From positions 224,038 to 288,037 of the forward strand of contig NZ_PJAQ01000054.1 in NCBI RefSeq assembly GCF_002836775.1: a DNA stretch of 64,000 bases. Reading direction: 5' to 3'. Below the pieces are notes generated by a model. The model saw only the letters and a list, made by a program, of their open reading frames with translations, was not told the origin of the DNA and searched no databases. Origin of the DNA: Colwellia sp. 12G3 (GTDB lineage Bacteria; Pseudomonadota; Gammaproteobacteria; Enterobacterales; Alteromonadaceae). The position numbers and the translations under genes are program-made. Within the stretch, counting starts at the first letter, position 1, and the number at the start of each line of letters is the position of its first letter. Shown piece after piece: positions 36,966 through 46,390 of the stretch.

Positions 36966-37424
36966 ATGGAATATTTTTTAGATAACCCTGATCATTTATG
37001 GTACTTAATTGCGGGAATTAGTTTTGTTATTGAATTGAGTATTATGGGTTTAAGTGGTCCGTTACTCTTTTTTGCTATCGCGAGTTTGACCACCGGTATT
37101 TTAGTGAGTATTGGGTTTATTGACGGTTGGCAAAGTGAAATATTGACAGTGGGTTTATTAACGGCAGTTGTTGCTGCTATTTTATGGAAACCATTAAAGT
37201 CATTGCAAAATTCTAAAGATAAAACGGATGACTCTAGCGATATGATAGGTCTGCAAGTGCCTGCAAGTATTGAAATTACGGCTACTAGCGGTACCATTCG
37301 TTATTCAGGTATCGATTGGCAAGCACGTTTAGCTGAGGATACTACTGGGGAAGCCATTAGTGAGAAAAGTCAGTGTCAAATTGTCGGAATAACCGGTAAT
37401 ACTATGTTAGTTAAGGCGCTATAA
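36966..37424 (+). CDS. NfeD-family membrane protein
   Basis: 152 residues with about three membrane segments (LWYLIAGISFVIELSIMGLS; LLFFAIASLTTGILVSIGF; ILTVGLLTAVVAAILW) and a C-terminal OB-like domain (about 90-150: GTIRYSGIDWQARLAEDTTG, CQIVGITGNTMLVKAL). This is the short NfeD form without the serine protease domain. It is paired with the SPFH gene upstream. ACCAAAGAGG precedes the ATG. Confidence 0.85.
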   Translation: MEYFLDNPDHLWYLIAGISFVIELSIMGLSGPLLFFAIASLTTGILVSIGFIDGWQSEILTVGLLTAVVAAILWKPLKSLQNSKDKTDDSSDMIGLQVPASIEITATSGTIRYSGIDWQARLAEDTTGEAISEKSQCQIVGITGNTMLVKAL

Positions 37425-37465
37425 TTTAAATAAACGCTAACGCTAAATGTTAATATTCTCTTATC

Positions 37466-37494
37466 AAAACGACGCACTAGCGTCGTTTTTTTGT
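37466..37494. terminator. Bidirectional rho-independent terminator
   Basis: AAAACGACG (37466-37474) pairs with CGTCGTTTT (37481-37489) around CACTAG and continues into a T-run on the plus strand; the A-run on the left gives a T-run on the minus strand. It separates the nfeD-like gene from the convergent binding-protein gene ending at 37496. Confidence 0.8.
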
Positions 37495-37495
37495 T

Positions 37496-38368
37496 TTATT
37501 TTAGCTTAATCCACAGACGTTCATCGGTTAACAGTTCTTTGGATTCTTCAGATAATAAAGGGTTATGCAGGCTAAAAGAGGTGCGGTTGTTGACGTTAGC
37601 TTTAGATAAAATACCTGCAGTGATTCTATGATTCAGAAAAAAGTGTTCAAACTGACCTGATTCAAGTAACTGCGTCAAACCAAAAGATAACCGTTGCTGT
37701 AATCGTTCATTGTGTTTATTAACAAAAAAGAATGTCGGGGCAGGGTATTGCAGCATTAAATACTTTTCAACCGTAAGGTCTTCGTTATCAGCAATTTCTA
37801 ACCAAGGTTCATGTAGCGCTCGTGGAAAATAACGGAATCGTCCTTTTTTTAACATTTTAATTAAAGAAACATCATTACCTTTAACAACTTGAAAGTTGTT
37901 GGCCAACAAAATATCACTATCGGCCCAATTATGTCCTTGACCAAGGTCTATTTTTTTTAGATCCGCTAACGATGTTTTTTTATTAAAAAGGTGTTGTTTA
38001 TCTTTCGGAATAATAAATATTCGATAGCCCATTAGGCCCTTTAATATAGGGAAATAAATGGCTTGAAGTTTATTTTCTAATGTTTGGGAGGTCATTCGCC
38101 AGGTTAAATCAATATACTCTTCACGTTGCAACATCATCGATGTTCTAGCTTGGGCCATTTCAATATTGACGGGCTGTAATTTGTAGTCGCCATAACGGGG
38201 TTTACTGACCTCAAGTGCCAGTGTTAATAAGTCAACAAAATAGCTTTGTTTAACGTCTGGGTATTTCTTTGACTCGACATAACGAACTAGATCTATTTCA
38301 GTAGCAAAGCTAAAATTACTGATTAATGCCATGGTGATTAATAGTTGGCGGATGTTACTTAGAACCAT
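37496..38368 (-). CDS. Periplasmic binding protein-like, orphan
   Basis: 290 residues with a signal peptide (QLLITMALISNFSFA). The mature part resembles family-3 solute-binding proteins in layout (DLLTLALEVSKPRYGDYKLQ; a hinge-like LADLKKIDLGQGHNWADSDI; FGLTQLLESGQFEHFFLN), although the sequence is divergent. I recall similar proteins described as 'transporter substrate-binding domain' proteins in Alteromonadales, with no known ligand. No transporter genes are adjacent. The stop lies at the edge of the bidirectional terminator. Confidence 0.55.
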   Translation of the reverse strand: MVLSNIRQLLITMALISNFSFATEIDLVRYVESKKYPDVKQSYFVDLLTLALEVSKPRYGDYKLQPVNIEMAQARTSMMLQREEYIDLTWRMTSQTLENKLQAIYFPILKGLMGYRIFIIPKDKQHLFNKKTSLADLKKIDLGQGHNWADSDILLANNFQVVKGNDVSLIKMLKKGRFRYFPRALHEPWLEIADNEDLTVEKYLMLQYPAPTFFFVNKHNERLQQRLSFGLTQLLESGQFEHFFLNHRITAGILSKANVNNRTSFSLHNPLLSEESKELLTDERLWIKLK

Positions 38369-38420
38369 GAATCACATTGCAGCTATTGGCTAATAATGAA
38401 TATTATTATAGCCTAAGTTA

Positions 38421-38452
38421 GTTAAGCTGCGAGGAGAATTTCGCAGCTTAAC
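38421..38452 (-). terminator. Hairpin downstream of yegD
   Basis: A perfect 12-bp stem pairs GTTAAGCTGCGA (38421-38432) with TCGCAGCTTAAC (38441-38452). It lies 20 bp beyond the yegD stop in the direction of transcription. T-tract weak. Confidence 0.55.
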
Positions 38453-38471
38453 TCATCACTTATAGCGTAGA

Positions 38472-39833
38472 CTATTTATAAATCTTCTCTGCCCAGCGCG
38501 CTAAGCCTGAAGTGACACTGCCAAAATGATCACCCACGACAATAGGGATGTTCGGCATTTGTTGTTGTAAAAATTCACTCAAAACCGGAGACTTTGCTGT
38601 GCCGCCAGTGACAAAAATCACTTCCGGTTGACACTGCGCTTGTTGTACCGCTGATTGCATTATATCGGCAATGCTTTCTAGGGTACGTTTATTGGCTGTT
38701 CTTAAAGTGTCTTTGGTAACGTCGGCATAAAGACCATCGCTAATATCAGTTAAGTCGATTGTTTGCTCATTTTGCTCTGAGAGAGCAATTTTTGCTTGCT
38801 CAGCGGCATTGACTAATTGATAGCTCAGTTTGTGATCGTGAACAGCTACTAAGCGTTCAATTATTGCTGTTTCTTTGGCATCACGTGATAACTGCAGTAA
38901 ATCACGTCTATTTTTAGCACTGTAAAATTCTGTTTGCTCATTAATGTTATTAATCGCGAGGGCTTGATAAAAGCTACTCGTTGGCATCGGTTTACCTGTT
39001 TTTAATAAACTATTCATACCTAAACTTGGCATGATGCCTTGTAAGGCTAATTGGATATCAAAGTCATTACCTGCAACGCGTAGACCCGCATGAGCGAGTA
39101 GATGATCATTACGGTTATCCTGATCAGTGAAATTTGGGCTCATGAGTAACATTGAACAATCACTCGTACCGCCACCAATATCGACCACTAATACGCGTAT
39201 TTCTTTAGTTAATGACGATTCAAATTCAAAACCAGCCGCGACAGGCTCATATTGAAATTCAACATCCTTAAAGCCCACACGTTTTGCTGCGTTAGTTAAT
39301 ACGGTGATGGCTTGTCGGTTACTTTCTTCACCGTGTAATCCTTGAAAATTAATCGGTCGTCCGATTACTGTTTGTGTGACTTCTTTTTGTAATGCTTGCT
39401 CAGTAAGCTTTTTCACATTACTCATCATACAAGCGACAATATCTTCAAAAAATTGAATTTGTGCTGGCGCTAAACCACCCGCGCCAAGAAATGACTTAGG
39501 TGATTTGATGTAATAACCTTCTTCAGGGTCTTCAAGGTACTGTGCTAAGGCAGTTTTACCAAAGAGTAACTCACTGGAGATACCATCAAATTTTAACTCT
39601 CGTAGAGCTGATTGACCTTTTTGCAGCTGATTTTTTCGCTCAGTGAGAAACACCGCTTGTTGTGCGGACGGCAACTGTTGAGAAAGCCAATGAGTAATAA
39701 CATCGCGGCTTGGTGCATATAGGTTTGAGGCAATGTATGACTCATCCCCCAATAAGGGAATAATGTGTGGCTGACCATTGCGCATGGTGGCAACACCACA
39801 GTTAGATGTACCGTAATCGAAACCTATCATCAT
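38472..39833 (-). CDS. yegD: Hsp70-family chaperone-like protein YegD
   Basis: 453 residues (E. coli YegD 450), an actin-fold ATPase related to DnaK but lacking the substrate-binding and lid domains. Phosphate 1 and 2 loops are visible (MIGFDYGTSNCGVATMRNG; VLVVDIGGGTSDCSMLLM), with FQYEPVAAGFEFE and the adenosine loop VIFVTGGTAKSPVLSEF. The family-specific YYIKSPKSFLGAGGL and VIGRPINFQGLHG segments support the assignment. It is a single gene. The cellular client is unknown. Confidence 0.9.
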   Translation of the reverse strand: MMIGFDYGTSNCGVATMRNGQPHIIPLLGDESYIASNLYAPSRDVITHWLSQQLPSAQQAVFLTERKNQLQKGQSALRELKFDGISSELLFGKTALAQYLEDPEEGYYIKSPKSFLGAGGLAPAQIQFFEDIVACMMSNVKKLTEQALQKEVTQTVIGRPINFQGLHGEESNRQAITVLTNAAKRVGFKDVEFQYEPVAAGFEFESSLTKEIRVLVVDIGGGTSDCSMLLMSPNFTDQDNRNDHLLAHAGLRVAGNDFDIQLALQGIMPSLGMNSLLKTGKPMPTSSFYQALAINNINEQTEFYSAKNRRDLLQLSRDAKETAIIERLVAVHDHKLSYQLVNAAEQAKIALSEQNEQTIDLTDISDGLYADVTKDTLRTANKRTLESIADIMQSAVQQAQCQPEVIFVTGGTAKSPVLSEFLQQQMPNIPIVVGDHFGSVTSGLARWAEKIYK

Positions 39834-40045
39834 TAATACCTATAAGAATGCCTACGAGAAAAAGGTCGCGTAGCATACTCAGTAACTAAGATAATCTCAA
39901 GCCTTAGAGGAGAATTAATTTTAAACTGTTGATCTTATGCGCTAAGTCTTAAATTTATGGGCTGTCGGAGTGGTCGCTGATATCACTCGGTTGTGTTCGC
40001 TTTTTTAGACAGTTAAAATAGCGAAAATTGTATTGAGAACGAACG

Positions 40046-40435
40046 ATGAAATTAAGTAAAACGAGTCAAAAAATTGATAATAACGTCTGCAAAGCGTTGA
40101 CCATTGCCTGTGAAGCATCTTTGCATGAAGTAGCTGGCTTTGTTTGGTTAACCCATAGAGCGAATTACACCAATTTTCCTAGCAGCTTAGTCATTACCTG
40201 TGTGTTTAATACGGATGAAGAAGTGGCAGCGATGAAAGCGGATCAGCAAGATGAATTGCTACGCTTGAGTATCCAAAAACAATTAGTAAAAGTGGGCGTT
40301 GTTGTTAAAAATATTAAACAATGTGTTCATTTTGATACTGAACAGGCTTGTCAGGCTCAGCATAGTGGCGATTGGGAAGCACGTTTAGCATTACGCATTG
40401 TAAAACAAAAAACTATCTCTCGACGTACTCACTAA
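40046..40435 (+). CDS. Conserved hypothetical protein
   Basis: 129 residues, cytoplasmic, no membrane segment. It begins KLSKTSQKIDNNVCKALTIA and has the central segment EVAGFVWLTHRANYTNFPSS, then CVFNTDEEVAAMKADQ. The C-terminus is basic. Similar small proteins occur in Vibrio, Shewanella and Colwellia, sometimes mislabelled Fis-like; I see no helix-turn-helix. Convergent with proA across a hairpin. Confidence 0.55.
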   Translation: MKLSKTSQKIDNNVCKALTIACEASLHEVAGFVWLTHRANYTNFPSSLVITCVFNTDEEVAAMKADQQDELLRLSIQKQLVKVGVVVKNIKQCVHFDTEQACQAQHSGDWEARLALRIVKQKTISRRTH

Positions 40436-40449
40436 TAAGTTTGTATAAA

Positions 40450-40478
40450 ACGAAGCCCAGATTTTAGGCTTCGTCTAT
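40450..40478. terminator. Bidirectional terminator between hypothetical gene and proA
   Basis: ACGAAGCC (40450-40457) pairs with GGCTTCGT (40467-40474). On the minus strand the stem is followed by TTTTATAC, so it is mainly the proBA terminator; on the plus strand by CTATTC. Confidence 0.65.
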
Positions 40479-40542
40479 TCAGTGTATCTTAATCCTACCT
40501 TTACTTAAGCAAAGTTGAGGTTAAATAAGTTACTCTATTATT

Positions 40543-41799
40543 TTACAGTCGAACTTGGCCATCGCCAAAAACAACAAACTTTTCTGTCGTTAAAGCCTCT
40601 AATCCCATAGGTCCATAAGCATGTAATTTACTGGTTGAGATGCCGATTTCTGAGCCTAAGCCTAATTGATTACCATCTGAAAAACGTGAAGAAGCATTCA
40701 CCATCACGACCGAAGAATTTATTTGACGAACAAATTTTTGGCTACGGGAGATATCTTGGCTGATAATGACTTCAGTATGATCAGAAGTAAATTGATTGAT
40801 ATGGCTAATCGCCTCATCAAAGCTATTCACTACCTTGACGGCAATTTCCTGGGCTAAATACTCAGCGTGGTAATCTTCATCGGTTGCTAATTCGGCGTTG
40901 GTGAAATAACCAATACTGTCTTTACAGGCATGTATTTTCACTTGTGCGGCATCATTAAGTGCTTTCGCCGCCAAAGGTAAAAAACTAGCGCTAATATCGC
41001 TATGGACCAACACTGTTTCAAAAGCATTACACGCACTAGGCTTTTGGGTTTTACCATTGACTAAAATGTCGATAGCTTTGTTTAAGTCGGCGTACTTATC
41101 TATGTATAAGTGACAAACACCTTTATAGTGTTGAATAACCGGAATGCGACTGTTTTCACTGACATAACGAATTAGACCTTCACCACCACGGGGAATGACT
41201 AAATCAATGGTATCACTCTGTTGTAGTAAGTCCTCAATAACGCTGCGACTTGTATCAGGCACTACGCAGACAATATTCTCATCGACATCATGAGTCGTTA
41301 ATACTTGATGTAAGCATTGCGCGATTGCTAAGTTAGAATAAATTGCTTCAGAGCCACCACGTAAAATGACGGCATTACCTGACTTGATGCACAGCGCAGC
41401 GGCTTCAGCGGTAACATTCGGGCGTGCTTCATAAATCATGGCAATAACACCAAGAGGAATACGCATTTTACCGACTTGAATACCATTTGGGCGCAATGAT
41501 AATTTATCAATATCGCCAATAGGATCTGCTAAGGCGACAATTTCGCGAATAGCAGAACTAATTTCTTTAATGCCTTTATCGTTTAGCACTAATCTATCAA
41601 GCATTGCTTGTGATAAACCTTTCTCGCGACCTGCGGCAATATCTTTACTGTTTTCTTGAATAATCACGTCGCTATTATGCTCAATAGCAGTGGCAATAGC
41701 ATTTAGCAGGGTATTTTTTTCACTGGTATTAAGTTGTGCTACTACTCTACTGGCAGATTTAGCTTTTTGTGCCATAGTGGCAATATTAAAATCGGTCAT
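40543..41799 (-). CDS. proA: Gamma-glutamyl phosphate reductase
   Basis: NADPH-dependent second enzyme of proline synthesis; 418 residues from ATG 41799 (E. coli 417). An upstream in-frame TTG at 41835 is less likely because GAGAG lies close before the ATG and the length then fits the family. Motifs include PLGVIAMIYEARPNVTAEAA, GNAVILRGGSEA, the catalytic Cys in TQKPSACNAFETVLVH, and GPMGLEALTTEKFV at the end. proB ends 39 bp upstream, so the two form a proBA operon. Confidence 0.95.
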   Translation of the reverse strand: MTDFNIATMAQKAKSASRVVAQLNTSEKNTLLNAIATAIEHNSDVIIQENSKDIAAGREKGLSQAMLDRLVLNDKGIKEISSAIREIVALADPIGDIDKLSLRPNGIQVGKMRIPLGVIAMIYEARPNVTAEAAALCIKSGNAVILRGGSEAIYSNLAIAQCLHQVLTTHDVDENIVCVVPDTSRSVIEDLLQQSDTIDLVIPRGGEGLIRYVSENSRIPVIQHYKGVCHLYIDKYADLNKAIDILVNGKTQKPSACNAFETVLVHSDISASFLPLAAKALNDAAQVKIHACKDSIGYFTNAELATDEDYHAEYLAQEIAVKVVNSFDEAISHINQFTSDHTEVIISQDISRSQKFVRQINSSVVMVNASSRFSDGNQLGLGSEIGISTSKLHAYGPMGLEALTTEKFVVFGDGQVRL

Positions 41800-41838
41800 T
41801 TTGCTACTCTCATCTGAAATTCTTAAGTTAAACAATAG

Positions 41839-42936
41839 TTATAAAATAACCATGTCATCGCGATGTACAACAACATCGCCATAGTCATGCCCTAAAATCG
41901 TGATGATTTCATTACTGTGTTTGCCCATAATTCTCTTCAAGTCATAGTGACTATATAAAGTAATTCCTTTGGCAATCACTACATTATTTTGGGCATCTAT
42001 AATATCGATGGCATCACCCGCTTTAAATCTATTCGTCACTGATTTTATACCTGCGGGTAATAAAGACGCGCCGTTATGAACAACAGCATTAACAGCACCG
42101 GGATCGAGTTTAATTTTACCTCGACTTTTTAAGGTGTGTTTTAACCAGTGCTTTTTAGCGGTAATAATATTTTTATCTGCAGCAAAACGTGTGCCGGGGT
42201 TCACATGAGCTAAAAGAGAGCTAAATACCTCACTTTTAGTGCCGTTGATAATATAGGTGTTTATACCGTGTTCAACGGCTTTTTCAGCGGCTTCTATTTT
42301 TGTTTTCATACCACCTGTCGCTTGAGGGTTGCGACTTGTACCAGCCATGGCATAAATTTCATCAGTAATCTTATCAATATTAGGGATTAATACTGCATCA
42401 TCATTGATATTTGGATCTTTGGTAAATACGCCATCAATATCACTTAATATGAATAAACTGTCTGCTTCACAAGCTTGGGCAACGAGTGCTGCAAGGTTGT
42501 CATTATCACCTATGGAGAGTGCTTTGGTGGTGACGGTATCATTCTCATTAACAATAGGTAGCACGCCATTGGCTAATTGAATTTTGATTGTTTCTTGAAT
42601 ACTGATAAAACGTTCTCTATCAGCTAAATCATTTTGGGTAATGAGTATTTGACTACAAGGCACATCAAAAAAACGTTGCCAATTAGCCATCATTTGCATT
42701 TGTCCTACGCTGGACATGGCTTTCTTAGTGGAAACAGAGAGTACAGGTGAGCCATGTTGAATGATGGTACGGCCAGCCGCCACACCACCGGATGAAACTA
42801 AAATAATCTCCTTACCTTGTTGTTGGCATGTGGTGATAAATTGTGCTATCGCTAAAATATATTGGCCACTACAACCATCGCTAGTCGGTGCAACTAAAGC
42901 ACTACCTACTTTGATTACAGCTCTATTGAAGTTCAT
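41839..42936 (-). CDS. proB: Glutamate 5-kinase
   Basis: First enzyme of proline synthesis, phosphorylating glutamate; 365 residues (E. coli 367). The start is ATG 42936 with AGGAGA at ideal spacing; the frame opens farther upstream without support. The amino-acid-kinase domain shows AVIKVGSALVAPTSDGC, LVSSGGVAAGRTI, LPIVNENDTVTTKALSIGDN and ATGGMKTKIEAAEKAVEHG. Residues about 270-360 form a PUA domain (GKIKLDPGAVNAVVHNGASL). Feedback inhibition by proline is usual in the family. Confidence 0.95.
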   Translation of the reverse strand: MNFNRAVIKVGSALVAPTSDGCSGQYILAIAQFITTCQQQGKEIILVSSGGVAAGRTIIQHGSPVLSVSTKKAMSSVGQMQMMANWQRFFDVPCSQILITQNDLADRERFISIQETIKIQLANGVLPIVNENDTVTTKALSIGDNDNLAALVAQACEADSLFILSDIDGVFTKDPNINDDAVLIPNIDKITDEIYAMAGTSRNPQATGGMKTKIEAAEKAVEHGINTYIINGTKSEVFSSLLAHVNPGTRFAADKNIITAKKHWLKHTLKSRGKIKLDPGAVNAVVHNGASLLPAGIKSVTNRFKAGDAIDIIDAQNNVVIAKGITLYSHYDLKRIMGKHSNEIITILGHDYGDVVVHRDDMVIL

Positions 42937-43284
42937 TTTTTCTCCTATTATGATACTTGCTCCATTATGCAGTAAATTGAGTAAAAACTCAATTGATAAC
43001 ATTTTTATTCATTATTATAAAACATGAAACGTGTGCTTTTAGTCGCTTTATAAAGTATATGTAACGAACCATGCGTTTTACCCATATAGGTAAGCAAAAA
43101 ATGCCAAATTACTTTGTGATAAAAAAAAAGTGATCGTTTTTCATTCATTTTGTATTTTTATTGATAGCGTTATATCAAAATGCATTGCTATCTGAATAGG
43201 TAATAAAAAAATATAATTATTAGCTAAATCATGATTAAATAACGCTATCCATGTTACTTATCTATTATTAGTTATTATCAAGAT
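42937..43284. other. Divergent intergenic region, proB / acyltransferase
   Basis: A 348-bp AT-rich region containing promoters for both genes. A perfect 11-bp inverted repeat, GATAGCGTTAT (43163-43173) and ATAACGCTATC (43239-43249), is separated by 65 bp. No coding frame of interest is present. Confidence 0.45.
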
Positions 43285-44184
43285 ATGTTAAATTTTTTAC
43301 CTGCGAAACTGATCGGTTTTTTATCCTTCTCCCTTTATATCCTTAATACTATATTCTGGCTGGTGCCTATTTTAGTGTTTTCACTGTTTAAAGCCTTAAT
43401 TCCGTTAAACTTCTCTAAGAAAGGCTTTAGTTACTTACTTGATTTGATGGCAAGTAATTGGGTTGCTACCAATAGCATTATTCAAAAAATATTTACTAAA
43501 ACCACTATTGTGGTGACCGGATTAGAAGCGCTTAAAATTAACGATTGGTATTTAGTGTTAGCAAACCATCAAAGTTGGGTTGATATTGTGGTATTACAGC
43601 GGGCTTTACATGGCAACATTCCCTTTTTAAAATTCTTTCTAAAAAAAGAACTTATTTATGTACCACTGTTGGGGTTGGCTTGGTGGGCACTCGACTTTCC
43701 CTTTATGAAGCGATATAGCCAAGCTTTTTTGAAAAAAAATCCTCATTTACGTGGCAAAGATTTAGAAACTACCCGCAATGCCTGTGCAAAATTTAAGCAT
43801 AAACCTGTTAGTGTGATGAATTTTATTGAAGGTACGCGTTTTACTCAAAAGAAACATGATGAACAAGATTCTCCTTTTCAACATATGTTAAAGCCTAAGT
43901 CAGGTGGTATCTCTTTTGTGTTGGATGCCATGGGTGAGCATTTAACTAAAATTGTTGATGTGACTATTTATTATCCCGACGGAATCCCAAATTTTAGCGA
44001 TTTTGTTTATGGACAAGTCGAAAAGGTTCACATTGATATACAAACCTTCGATATTGCGTCTGAATTGGGCCATATCGATTTTTTAGATCGTAATGATAGA
44101 GTTGCTTTTCAAAAGTGGTTAACAAAATTTTGGCATGATAAAGATGCCAGACTTGAAAAAATGAGACTGCAACATACGGCTTAA
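43285..44184 (+). CDS. yihG: Lysophospholipid acyltransferase (YihG-like)
   Basis: 299 residues of the PlsC/LPLAT superfamily. An N-terminal membrane segment precedes the catalytic HX4D motif ANHQSWVDIVVLQ, the LKKELIYVPLLGLAWWALDF region, and NFIEGTRFTQKK (acceptor motif). Such enzymes acylate lysophosphatidic acid at the inner membrane; E. coli YihG (310 residues) is an accessory acyltransferase that affects fatty acid composition. It is followed after 72 bp by a mechanosensitive channel gene in the same direction, possibly one transcript. Confidence 0.82.
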   Translation: MLNFLPAKLIGFLSFSLYILNTIFWLVPILVFSLFKALIPLNFSKKGFSYLLDLMASNWVATNSIIQKIFTKTTIVVTGLEALKINDWYLVLANHQSWVDIVVLQRALHGNIPFLKFFLKKELIYVPLLGLAWWALDFPFMKRYSQAFLKKNPHLRGKDLETTRNACAKFKHKPVSVMNFIEGTRFTQKKHDEQDSPFQHMLKPKSGGISFVLDAMGEHLTKIVDVTIYYPDGIPNFSDFVYGQVEKVHIDIQTFDIASELGHIDFLDRNDRVAFQKWLTKFWHDKDARLEKMRLQHTA

Positions 44185-44256
44185 AGTGAAAAGTAAAGTT
44201 TAATGCTGGTGGTAGCTGAATTAACACGCTTACCGATGAAATGTCAGGAGAAGTAG

Positions 44257-45510
44257 ATGAATGAACTGATCAGTGCTTGGTTAAGTGAGCAAGGACTTAA
44301 CTCGGAATATATAGCCAGTAGCACCATTTTCATCGGTGTAAGTATAATCGTTTTGATTTCCAGCCTAAGTTATTACCTGGCTAAACATCAAGTGTTGAAC
44401 TTGATGAACAAGCTTATTATTAACAGTAAAAACACTTGGGATGATGCGTTGATGGAGCATGGTGTGCTCAGTCGAATGACCTTGCTGTTACCGTTTGTTT
44501 TACTACTTTTTTTAACACCCCTTATTTTAGAAAGCACCAGTACTGTTAGTATTTTACTCATTGTATTTAGTAAAGTACTGCTTACCTTTCAAATTGCCCG
44601 TTGTATTAGTGCTTTACTCAATGTGAGTAGAAGCATATACCACGAAAGTGCCCAACAACGATTTTTGCCCTTAAACGCAATTATTCAAATCTTTAAGTTA
44701 GCTTTATATTTAGTGGCCGGTATTGTTATTGTATCGCTTATTATTGATCGCTCACCTGTTTATTTATTAAGTGGTTTAGGTGCTTTGACCGCAGTATTGT
44801 TGTTGGTCTTTCAAGATACGATTAAAGGTTTGGTCGCCAGTATTCAAATTTCAGCTAATCGAATGGTCGTTGCCGGTGATTGGGTTGAATTACCTAAATA
44901 TGGTGCTGATGGTGATGTCTTAGAAATAGGTTTAAGCACGGTAAAAATAGAAAATTTTGATAAAACCATTACTACGGTTCCTACTTATGCCCTGATTAGT
45001 GATTCTTTCAAAAACTGGCGAAATATGTACCATACGGGTGCACGACGTATTAAGCGTACGATTATTATTGATATTGCCAGTATTGATTTTTACAGTACTG
45101 AAAAAATAAATCAGCTGACTACTGCACATTTATTGCAAGATTACCTGAGTGATAAAAAGCAACAGCTTGAGTTAAACCAACAAGAGCAAAGTAACGATGA
45201 AGTGCTTCAATCTTTTAACTCCTTGAATAGCCGACAGTTGACTAATATCGGAACGTTCCGTGCTTATATTACTAAGTATCTGCAACAAAACACTCAAATT
45301 CGTGATGATTTAACCTGTATGGTTCGGCAATTAACAGCCACCGAAACGGGGTTACCACTTGAAATATATTGTTTTGCAAATACCACTGATTGGCTAGCTT
45401 ATGAGGCCATTCAAGCTGATATTTTCGATCATCTTTTTGCTATTGCACCGCAGTTTGATTTACGTGTCTTTCAGCATCCAAGCGGCCATGATTGGCAACA
45501 ACGTTCATAA
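44257..45510 (+). CDS. Mechanosensitive ion channel family protein, YbdG-like
   Basis: 417 residues, near the size of E. coli YbdG (415). Several N-terminal transmembrane segments (IFIGVSIIVLISSLSYYLA; TLLLPFVLLLFLTPLI; FKLALYLVAGIVIVSLII) lead to the conserved pore helix SGLGALTAVLLLVFQDTIKG and the MscS beta domain NRMVVAGDWVELPKYGADGD. The C-terminal cytoplasmic part is long. YbdG-type channels give small conductances on osmotic downshock. Inner membrane. Confidence 0.87.
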   Translation: MNELISAWLSEQGLNSEYIASSTIFIGVSIIVLISSLSYYLAKHQVLNLMNKLIINSKNTWDDALMEHGVLSRMTLLLPFVLLLFLTPLILESTSTVSILLIVFSKVLLTFQIARCISALLNVSRSIYHESAQQRFLPLNAIIQIFKLALYLVAGIVIVSLIIDRSPVYLLSGLGALTAVLLLVFQDTIKGLVASIQISANRMVVAGDWVELPKYGADGDVLEIGLSTVKIENFDKTITTVPTYALISDSFKNWRNMYHTGARRIKRTIIIDIASIDFYSTEKINQLTTAHLLQDYLSDKKQQLELNQQEQSNDEVLQSFNSLNSRQLTNIGTFRAYITKYLQQNTQIRDDLTCMVRQLTATETGLPLEIYCFANTTDWLAYEAIQADIFDHLFAIAPQFDLRVFQHPSGHDWQQRS

Positions 45511-45540
45511 TACCCGTTACATTAATTAAGGTCACAGGTA

Positions 45541-45807
45541 TATACCCGTTCCTCTTGAAGATGCAGGTTTCAGCTGGAATTATAAACGCCTTTAGGCAAG
45601 GCATTGATTGAAGATAATAGTTATTCTATTGTCGAAATCAATAACGCAGCATAAAGCGTTTATAAACCAGCCCTTTGGGGAAGCCTGAGCCAAACATACT
45701 CGTCGTTACATTTGTTTTTAAGGGAGTGACCCTTAACAAAAAAATGTGCCTTGATTATGATTCGCTCAAGTTTCCTGAAACGAGCATCTTCAAGTGGAGC
45801 GGGTATA
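45541..45807. repeat. MITE-like element with 33-nt terminal inverted repeats
   Basis: The left end 45541-45573 (TATACCCGTTCCTCTTGAAG...) and the reverse complement of the right end 45775-45807 (TATACCCGCTCCACTTGAAG...) match at 29 of 33 positions. Internal hairpins include TATAAACGC/GCGTTTATA and TTAAGGG/CCCTTAA. No open frame is inside. It fills nearly the whole gap between the channel gene and the Mpo1-like gene. The unit size (267 bp) fits a non-autonomous element. Confidence 0.7.
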
Positions 45808-45822
45808 ACATAGAGTATTTAA

Positions 45823-46374
45823 ATGAAATCCATTGAAGAGCAATTAGCACGCTATAAAAGTGTGCACTTAAATCAAAAAAACATTAACACCCATTTTATC
45901 GGTGTGCCTTTAATCGTATTCGCGGTAACGCTGATGCTTAGTACTATTACTTTTGAAATAGCGATGAATGAGATGTTTAGTCGTCCATTTACTCTACATT
46001 TCACATTGGCCATGGTGATTTTTGCAGTCATAGCTATTTATTATATCGCTTTGCATCGCTTATTAGCGTTGGGCATGCTGGCTTATATATTAGTTAATTT
46101 GTTTATCGCGCAATTATTTAGTGATACAGCAGGTGTGATGTATATCGCATTAGGCATATTTGTCATTGGTTGGATTATTCAGTTTGTCGGTCATTATTAT
46201 GAAAAAGCCAAACCTGCTTTTGTCGATGATTTAAGCCAATTTTTAATTGGACCTTTATTTTTGATGGCTGAAGTATACTTTATGTCAGGTTTAGAGCCGG
46301 TATTAAAAGCGCGTGTTACCTCACTAGCGGTGGAAAAACGCAAAGCACTGGAAAAGAGAAATCGCTCTAAATAG
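45823..46374 (+). CDS. Mpo1-like (DUF962) membrane protein
   Basis: 183 residues. The start KSIEEQLARYKSVHLNQKNINTH and the segment HFIGVPLIVFAV are typical of the Mpo1/YGL010w family. Four hydrophobic segments follow and a second His motif, IQFVGHYYEKAKPAFVDD. Yeast Mpo1 is an Fe(II)-dependent dioxygenase of 2-hydroxy fatty acids using similar histidines; the bacterial homologues are mostly unstudied, so that activity is inference. It starts 15 bp after an inverted-repeat element. Confidence 0.78.
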   Translation: MKSIEEQLARYKSVHLNQKNINTHFIGVPLIVFAVTLMLSTITFEIAMNEMFSRPFTLHFTLAMVIFAVIAIYYIALHRLLALGMLAYILVNLFIAQLFSDTAGVMYIALGIFVIGWIIQFVGHYYEKAKPAFVDDLSQFLIGPLFLMAEVYFMSGLEPVLKARVTSLAVEKRKALEKRNRSK

Positions 46375-46390
46375 TCTTCATTAGCTACGA

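Noticed and set aside
36402..37297. Two minus-strand open frames (92 and 101 codons)
   Set aside because: Antisense shadows of the SPFH and NfeD genes; Ala/Ser/Cys-rich composition mirrors the Ala/Glu codons of the sense strand.
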